A DNA stretch of 64,000 nt from contig NZ_JACHBZ010000008.1 in NCBI RefSeq assembly GCF_014200575.1, forward strand, positions 124,001 to 188,000, given 5' to 3'. Source of the stretch: Mucilaginibacter saanensis (GTDB lineage: Bacteria; Bacteroidota; Bacteroidia; Sphingobacteriales; Sphingobacteriaceae). The notes below the pieces were generated by a model. It saw nothing but the letters and a program-made list of their open reading frames with translations. It did not search any database and was not told where the DNA came from. Of this stretch, positions 58,561 to 64,000 are shown piece after piece. Numbering within the stretch: position 1 is the first letter of the stretch; each line of letters starts with the position of its first letter. The translations under genes were made by a program, and so were the position numbers.

Positions 58561-61500
58561 ATGGATATTAGAAAAGAATTAGAGAAGCGCATACTGGTTA
58601 TTGACGGGGCAATGGGTACCATGATACAGCGGTACCAATTAACTGAGCGGGATTTTCGTGGAGAGCGTTTTAAAGATCACTCAACTGACTTACAGGGAAA
58701 TAATGATCTGCTGAATATAACACGCCCGGATATTATTAAGGCCATACATGCCGAATATCTGGAAGCAGGTGCCGATATTATTGAAACCAATACCTTCAGC
58801 ACTCAGATAATTTCCCTGGCCGATTATAAGCTGGAAGAATTAGCCTATGAGCTGAGCTATGAGGGTGCACGCCTGGCCCGTGAAGTAACCGAAGAATACA
58901 ATCAGAAAACACCCGGTAAGCCGCGCTTTGTAGCCGGAGCCGTAGGGCCAACAAACCGTACAGCCTCCTTGTCACCCGATGTAAATGACCCGGGATACCG
59001 GGCTGTAACCTTTGATGATTTGGCCGAGGCTTATTATGATCAGGTTAGGGGTTTGGTTGATGGCGGAAGTGATCTGTTACTGGTTGAAACCATATTTGAT
59101 ACATTGAATGCTAAGGCTGCGCTGTTTGCCATCAACCGCTATGCGGATGAATCAGGTAAACAACTGCCTATCATGATATCCGGCACCATTACTGATGCTT
59201 CGGGGCGTACTCTGTCTGGTCAAACGGTTGAGGCTTTCTGGAACTCTATCCGTCACGCCAACCTGCTGTCAGTGGGGTTAAACTGTGCTTTGGGGGCAAA
59301 AGAAATGCGCCCTCACCTGGCCGAGCTTTCCGAAAAAGCCAATGTATTTATATCAGCCTATCCAAATGCGGGCTTACCAAATGAGTTTGGTCAGTATGAC
59401 GAAACCGCGCATGAAACCGCGCACCAGGTTGATGATTTTATAAAGGCTGGTTTGGTTAATATTGTTGGTGGTTGTTGTGGCACTACGCCCGAGCATATTA
59501 AATGTATTGCCGAAAAAGCTGCAAAATATCCGCCAAGAAGACTACCTGAAATTGAACCTTATTTACGCTTGAGCGGTTTAGAAGCCGTTACCATAACTCC
59601 CGAAAGTATTTTTGTAAACGTTGGCGAGCGTACCAATATCACCGGATCGCCTAAATTTTCTAAACTGATACTGGCCGAAGATTATGAAGCCGCATTGGCT
59701 GTTGCGCTGCAACAGGTGGAAGGTGGTGCCCAGGTGATCGACATCAACATGGATGAGGGGATGATTGACTCGGAAGCGGTGATGGTGAAGTTCCTGAACC
59801 TGGTTGCATCTGAACCCGACATTGCCAAGCTCCCCATCATGATAGACTCGTCTAAATGGACAGTTATTGAGGCTGGTTTAAAGTGTATACAAGGTAAGGG
59901 TATTGTGAACTCCATCTCCCTGAAAGAGGGCGAAGAAAAGTTTAAAGAATATGCCCGTAAAATATTAAGCTATGGCGCTGCCGCTGTGGTGATGGCTTTT
60001 GACGAAACCGGTCAGGCCGATTCATTAGAGCGCCGTAAAGAAATCTGCGGACGCTCCTATAACATATTGGTGAATGAGGTTGGTTTTCCGCCGCAGGACA
60101 TCATTTTTGACCCCAATATTTTAACCGTAGCAACCGGGCTCGAAGAGCACAATAACTATGCGGTGGATTTTATTGAGGCCACCCGCTGGATAAAACAAAC
60201 CCTGCCTCATGCCAAAGTAAGCGGCGGGGTAAGTAATATTTCGTTCTCCTTTAGGGGTAATAACGTGGTACGCGAGGCTATGCACTCAGCTTTTCTGTAC
60301 CATGCTATCAAAGCCGGTATGGATATGGGTATAGTAAATGCCGGCATGCTGGAAGTTTATGAGGAAATAGACAAAGCGCTGCTTGTATTGGTAGAGGATG
60401 TATTGCTTAATCGTCGGGATGATGCTACAGAACGCTTGGTTGAGTATGCCGATACCATCAAAAGTAAAGGAAAAGAGATTGTTAGGGACGAAGAGTGGCG
60501 TAAAGACCCGGTTGCCAAACGCTTATCACATGCCTTAGTTAAAGGCATTATTGAATACCTTGATGATGACGTGGAGGAAGCCCGCTTGGCCTATGATAAA
60601 CCGTTGGAAGTAATTGAAGGCCCGCTGATGGATGGCATGAACATCGTGGGTGATTTATTTGGCGCTGGTAAGATGTTTTTGCCGCAGGTTGTAAAATCGG
60701 CCCGTGTAATGAAAAAGGCAGTTGCCTATTTGCTGCCTTTTATTGAGGAAGAAAAGAGAAATAATGCGAATGCAGATCAGCGTGCCAATGCCGGCAAAAT
60801 ATTAATGGCTACGGTGAAAGGTGATGTGCATGATATCGGGAAGAATATTGTAGGCGTTGTGCTGGCTTGTAATAATTTTGAGGTGGTTGACCTCGGCGTA
60901 ATGGTTCCGGCGCAAAGGATCATTGAGGAAGCCAAAAAACAAAATGTGGATATCATTGGTCTGAGTGGGTTAATTACCCCATCGCTTGATGAAATGGTGC
61001 ACTTTGCCAAAGAGATGGAGCGCGAGGGATTTACCATTCCGCTTATTATTGGCGGTGCCACAACTTCACGTATACATGCGGCGGTAAAGGTTGCCCCTCA
61101 TTATTCTGGCGCAGCTATCCACGTGCTGGATGCCTCACGCAGTGTTACGGTTTGCAGCAGTTTAATGAATCGCGATGGTCGCGATAAATATATTCAGGGT
61201 ATAAAGGATGAGTATACAAAGGCTCGTGAGGCCCATGCCAATAAAAAATCTGATAAGCGTTTCGCCACTATTGATGAGGCCCGGAAGGCAAAGTTCCAGA
61301 TCAGTTTGGATGGTGATGTTGCGCCTAAGCCAACATTTACAGGCACCAAAGTATTTGAACAGTACCCGCTTGAAGAGCTGGTACCTTATATAGACTGGAC
61401 ACCGTTTTTCCATACCTGGGAGCTGCGCGGCAGCTACCCTAAAATATTTGCCGATAAGTTTGTAGGCGACGAAGCCAAAAAGCTTTATGATGATGCCCGC

Positions 61501-62235
61501 GAACTGTTAACAAAAATAGTAGATCAAAAGCTATTAAAGGCTAATGGTGTAATTGGTTTTTGGCCGGCTAACAGTGTAGGCGATGATATTGAGTTATATA
61601 CTGATGAAAGTCGCACGCAATTGCTGTCCCGTATCCATACACTGCGTCAGCAAGGCGAGAAAGTGAAAGGCGATCCTTACTATGCGCTGTCTGATTTTAT
61701 AGCGCCAAAAGAAAGCGGAGTGCCGGACTATTTCGGTGGGTTTTCTGTAACTACAGGTATTGGTTGCGACGAGCTGGTGGCCGAATTTGAATGCGACCAT
61801 GACGATTACAACAGCATTATGGCCAAAGCCCTTGCCGACCGTTTGGCAGAGGCATTTGCCGAAAAGATGCACGAGCTGGTGCGCAAGGAATACTGGGGCT
61901 ATTCAAAAGGGGAGCAACTGAGTACCGACGACCTGATCAAGGAGGAATACCAGGGTATTCGTCCGGCACCGGGATATCCTGCCTGTCCGGATCATACAGA
62001 AAAAACTACGCTGTTTGAACTGTTACAAGCCGAAGACAACGCGCATATGCACCTGACCGAAAGTTTGGCCATGACGCCGGCTGCATCAGTAAGCGGGTTT
62101 TATTTTGCACATCCGCAGGCAAGATACTTTGGTTTAGGTAAAATTAGTAAAGACCAGGTGGAGGATTATGCCATCCGCAAAAATATGCCGCTGGAAGACG
62201 TAGAACGCTGGTTAGGGCCAAATATAAATTATTAG
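58561..62235 (+). CDS. metH: Cobalamin-dependent methionine synthase
   Basis: 1224 residues, full-length. Transfers a methyl group from 5-methyl-tetrahydrofolate via methylcobalamin to homocysteine. Domains: Hcy-binding barrel (1-325) with zinc Cys in [11 protein letters not shown] and [12 protein letters not shown]; pterin-binding (about 350-615) with [11 protein letters not shown]; cobalamin cap and binding (about 640-890) with [12 protein letters not shown] near 753; SAM-binding activation domain (about 930-1224) with [13 protein letters not shown] and [12 protein letters not shown]. Expression is controlled by the upstream SAM riboswitch. metF follows. Confidence 0.97.
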   Translation: MDIRKELEKRILVIDGAMGTMIQRYQLTERDFRGERFKDHSTDLQGNNDLLNITRPDIIKAIHAEYLEAGADIIETNTFSTQIISLADYKLEELAYELSYEGARLAREVTEEYNQKTPGKPRFVAGAVGPTNRTASLSPDVNDPGYRAVTFDDLAEAYYDQVRGLVDGGSDLLLVETIFDTLNAKAALFAINRYADESGKQLPIMISGTITDASGRTLSGQTVEAFWNSIRHANLLSVGLNCALGAKEMRPHLAELSEKANVFISAYPNAGLPNEFGQYDETAHETAHQVDDFIKAGLVNIVGGCCGTTPEHIKCIAEKAAKYPPRRLPEIEPYLRLSGLEAVTITPESIFVNVGERTNITGSPKFSKLILAEDYEAALAVALQQVEGGAQVIDINMDEGMIDSEAVMVKFLNLVASEPDIAKLPIMIDSSKWTVIEAGLKCIQGKGIVNSISLKEGEEKFKEYARKILSYGAAAVVMAFDETGQADSLERRKEICGRSYNILVNEVGFPPQDIIFDPNILTVATGLEEHNNYAVDFIEATRWIKQTLPHAKVSGGVSNISFSFRGNNVVREAMHSAFLYHAIKAGMDMGIVNAGMLEVYEEIDKALLVLVEDVLLNRRDDATERLVEYADTIKSKGKEIVRDEEWRKDPVAKRLSHALVKGIIEYLDDDVEEARLAYDKPLEVIEGPLMDGMNIVGDLFGAGKMFLPQVVKSARVMKKAVAYLLPFIEEEKRNNANADQRANAGKILMATVKGDVHDIGKNIVGVVLACNNFEVVDLGVMVPAQRIIEEAKKQNVDIIGLSGLITPSLDEMVHFAKEMEREGFTIPLIIGGATTSRIHAAVKVAPHYSGAAIHVLDASRSVTVCSSLMNRDGRDKYIQGIKDEYTKAREAHANKKSDKRFATIDEARKAKFQISLDGDVAPKPTFTGTKVFEQYPLEELVPYIDWTPFFHTWELRGSYPKIFADKFVGDEAKKLYDDARELLTKIVDQKLLKANGVIGFWPANSVGDDIELYTDESRTQLLSRIHTLRQQGEKVKGDPYYALSDFIAPKESGVPDYFGGFSVTTGIGCDELVAEFECDHDDYNSIMAKALADRLAEAFAEKMHELVRKEYWGYSKGEQLSTDDLIKEEYQGIRPAPGYPACPDHTEKTTLFELLQAEDNAHMHLTESLAMTPAASVSGFYFAHPQARYFGLGKISKDQVEDYAIRKNMPLEDVERWLGPNINY

Positions 62236-62244
62236 ATAAAAATA

Positions 62245-62290
62245 AAACATACGTCCATTGCTTCGTACCTCGCAATGACGAAAGTATAAA
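62245..62290. repeat. Fragment of a Cys-like CATTGCTTCG repeat
   Basis: ACATACGTCCATTGCTTCGT, then CCTCGCAATGACGAAAG, partly self-complementary (GTCATTGCGAGG on the minus strand is a common Bacteroidota repeat word). Lies between metH and metF. Confidence 0.45.
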
Positions 62291-62320
62291 AACAAGAGCG
62301 GTACAACCCGAACCAACCCA

Positions 62321-63277
62321 ATGAAAATAACAGATCACATCGCAAACGCCAACGGCAAAACACTTTTTTCTTTTGAATTGATACCGCCTTTAAAGGGCCA
62401 AAGCATACAGGGCATTTATGATGCTATTGATCCTTTAATGGAATTTAAGCCGCCGTTTATTGATGTAACCTCGCTGCGTGAGGATTATATTTATAAGGAA
62501 CACGCTAACGGATTGCTTGAAAAGCTAAGTTACCGTAAGCGTCCTGGTACTGTTGCTATTTGCGCGGCTATCATGAACAAATACAAGGTAGATACCGTGC
62601 CGCATTTATTGTGTGGTGGTTTTACTAAGGACGAAACCGAAAACGGACTGGTTGACCTGCAATTTTTAGGCATCGAGAATGTACTGGTACTGCGTGGCGA
62701 TGCCCGGCGTGGCGATGCTTCGTTTGTACCTACCCCTAACGGGCATAATTATGCTACCGATTTGCTGCAGCAGGTAGTGGATATGAACAATGGTATTTAC
62801 CTGCATGAGCATAGCGATGTGAGTCTGAAAACTGATTTTTGCATTGGTATAGCAGGGTATCCCGAAAAACATTTCGAGGCACCTAACCTTAAAACGGATT
62901 TTAAGTACCTGAAACAGAAGGTTGATATGGGCGCAAAATTTATTGTGACCCAGATGTTTTTTGATAACCAAAAATATTTCGACTTTGTGAATAACTGCCG
63001 GGCAAATGGTATCAATGTACCTATTATACCCGGATTAAAGCCCGTCACTACCTCAAAACAACTCATTAATTTGGCCAAAACATTCCATATTGATATGCCT
63101 GAGGATCTGTGTGATGCTGTAAATAGCTGCAAAGTTGAAAAAGAGGTAAAGGATATTGGCGTGGAATGGATGATAAACCAATGTAAGGAGCTAATAAAAT
63201 TCGGCGTACCCGTATTGCATTTTTATACCATGAGCAATGCCGGCCCAACAAGGCGTATTGCTGAAGCTATTTTTTAG
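62321..63277 (+). CDS. metF: Methylenetetrahydrofolate reductase
   Basis: FAD enzyme of 318 residues making 5-methyl-THF, the methyl donor for metH. Conserved FSFELIPPLKGQ (Glu of the active site, here in SFELIPP), LVLRGDARRGD (about 127-137), the FAD-binding AGYPEKHFEAPN (about 178-189), and TQMFFDNQKYFDFV. 85 bp after metH, likely in the same transcript, so possibly also under the SAM riboswitch. Terminator downstream. Confidence 0.95.
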   Translation: MKITDHIANANGKTLFSFELIPPLKGQSIQGIYDAIDPLMEFKPPFIDVTSLREDYIYKEHANGLLEKLSYRKRPGTVAICAAIMNKYKVDTVPHLLCGGFTKDETENGLVDLQFLGIENVLVLRGDARRGDASFVPTPNGHNYATDLLQQVVDMNNGIYLHEHSDVSLKTDFCIGIAGYPEKHFEAPNLKTDFKYLKQKVDMGAKFIVTQMFFDNQKYFDFVNNCRANGINVPIIPGLKPVTTSKQLINLAKTFHIDMPEDLCDAVNSCKVEKEVKDIGVEWMINQCKELIKFGVPVLHFYTMSNAGPTRRIAEAIF

Positions 63278-63299
63278 AAAAAGCTAAAGAGTTGTTCTG

Positions 63300-63343
63300 C
63301 AAAAAAAGGGTTTCACGTTGTTGTGAGGCCCTTTTTTGTTTTC
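63300..63343 (+). terminator. Terminator of the metH-metF unit
   Basis: GGGTTTCAC-loop-GTGAGGCCC stem with two G-U pairs, preceded by A-run and followed by TTTTTTG. Confidence 0.75.
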
Positions 63344-63663
63344 GGCACATTCGCCGCTAATATGGGGCCAAAACTATTTTTTAATTGTTAATAAATATAT
63401 AATATATTAAATACAATATTTGTCTATATTGGTATAATAAATGCCAATATTAATCGCGTAATATTACAGTTTCTGATACGTAAAACTACGTAATGTACTT
63501 ACCGGAAGTTATTAAATAAATTATATTAATAGCTGTTTATGAGTTTGTTACGTGATTTTTAATTGAGATTTAATTTTTAAACCAACCTGATCACTTGTTG
63601 AAATGATAGTTAATTAGTGTTAGTTTTATGGAAACTAAATCCCAACCTATTATTAATTAAATC
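63344..63663. other. AT-rich intergenic region before the last gene
   Basis: About 320 bases, strongly AT-rich. A second ATG at 63628 (atggaaactaaatcc) reads 10 codons to a stop and resembles the start of the following gene; it is not a gene. No clear -33/-7 pair. Confidence 0.4.
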
Positions 63664-64000
63664 ATGGAAACACAAGAACAAAGATCAGTTATAACTGGTA
63701 ATGAAGGAGCGCCAATTGAACTCAATGATGCTGTCAGTTGGACGACAAATTACAGGCGTCGTAACCCCAATGCAGTAATATCCCAATTTTTTGGCCGTAC
63801 CATACTAAGCAAAATACTGGAGCAGGATGGCTGTCTTGGTATCCGGATTTACTTTGCAAATGAAAAGCATTTAAGCGGATGGCAGAGCTTTTTTGTAGGT
63901 GTAGGTAACTTTTTTATAAAGGTTGTTGCCAATGTTCATGACGAGAAACGTGTGGTTATTGTTGGCGTTAAGGATGATGGTAAAGATCAGTTGCCTCATA
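63664..64000 (+). CDS. Hypothetical protein, truncated by window end
   Basis: At least 112 residues, no stop before 64000. Starts METQEQRSVITGNEGAPIEL at ATG 63664; contains NYRRRNPNAVISQFFGRTIL, GCLGIRIYFA and KDQLPH. It looks like a conserved hypothetical soluble protein of Bacteroidota; no function can be assigned from this part. Single gene after a long AT-rich leader. Confidence 0.7.
   Translation, partial: METQEQRSVITGNEGAPIELNDAVSWTTNYRRRNPNAVISQFFGRTILSKILEQDGCLGIRIYFANEKHLSGWQSFFVGVGNFFIKVVANVHDEKRVVIVGVKDDGKDQLPH

Noticed and set aside
61162..61413. Minus-strand ORFs within metH
   Set aside because: Antisense shadows of a full-length, well supported gene.

Overview
The window looks like ordinary chromosomal core DNA of a Bacteroidota bacterium, most likely family Sphingobacteriaceae and close to Mucilaginibacter or Pedobacter. 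The pointers are: fused LpxC-FabZ between lpxD and lpxA; PorX (type IX secretion regulator); a TonB-dependent receptor with an N-terminal carboxypeptidase-regulatory-like domain; SBP-less, Shine-Dalgarno-poor gene starts; several promoters of the Bacteroidota type (TTTG, 19-21 bp, TAnnTTTG); and an MCM-type stand-alone B12-binding protein. The genus is inference. No rRNA, tRNA, CRISPR array, prophage, insertion sequence or plasmid gene was found.

Layout. 1-2.6 kb: end of a threonine operon (thrB, thrC). 2.7-3.7 kb: a small lipoprotein coupled to a HAD phosphatase. 3.7-5.3 kb: hisS on the minus strand, carrying an unusual internal insertion. 5.4-13 kb: a GNAT acetyltransferase, a tyrosine phosphatase, a secreted S1/P1 nuclease with a lipoprotein, fumC, two hypothetical genes bracketed by matching palindromes, a TPR protein and a serine hydrolase. 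13-20.5 kb: ybaB, an MBL-fold hydrolase, glgC-glgA, polA. 20.7-27.1 kb: tag, an AhpD-like protein, an AT-rich outer-membrane protein, a VOC protein, an alkyltransferase-like protein, trmB, a small envelope/stress cluster (hypothetical, holin-like, YtxH) and an AI-2E family transporter. 27.2-31.9 kb: a sigma-54 response regulator abutting a 67-residue DHp-like protein, an outer-membrane barrel, a crotonase with a free B12-binding protein, a lipoprotein. 32-36.6 kb: pdeM and sdhCAB. 36.7-43.3 kb: a Tat-exported oxidoreductase, a GH20 hexosaminidase, porX, an HD-domain protein. 43.5-48.2 kb: lpxD, lpxC-fabZ, lpxA, an ABC ATPase, efp. 48.5-53.5 kb: xth, a cyclophilin, a hypothetical, and a Cys/His-rich small protein ahead of a TonB receptor. 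53.9-58.2 kb: tsaE, alanine dehydrogenase, a VanX-like dipeptidase, YihY, a Bax inhibitor-1 protein. 58.3-63.3 kb: SAM-I riboswitch, metH, metF. 63.7 kb to the end: a truncated unknown gene.

Metabolic links: succinate dehydrogenase and fumarase serve the TCA cycle; thrB/thrC, metH and metF belong to the aspartate-family and one-carbon pathways; glgC/glgA make glycogen; lpxD/lpxC-fabZ/lpxA form the early lipid A and fatty-acid module.

The most distinctive feature is a dense set of short dispersed repeats, at least eight sequence families, nearly all able to fold into hairpins. They fill intergenic gaps, end within about a dozen bases of several start codons, separate a riboswitch from metH, and in one case appear to have become the first codons of thrB. 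I saw no new defence or secretion system. The best leads are the hisS insertion, the repeat-derived thrB N-terminus, the DHp-only protein, possible leaderless genes, and the repeat ecology itself.
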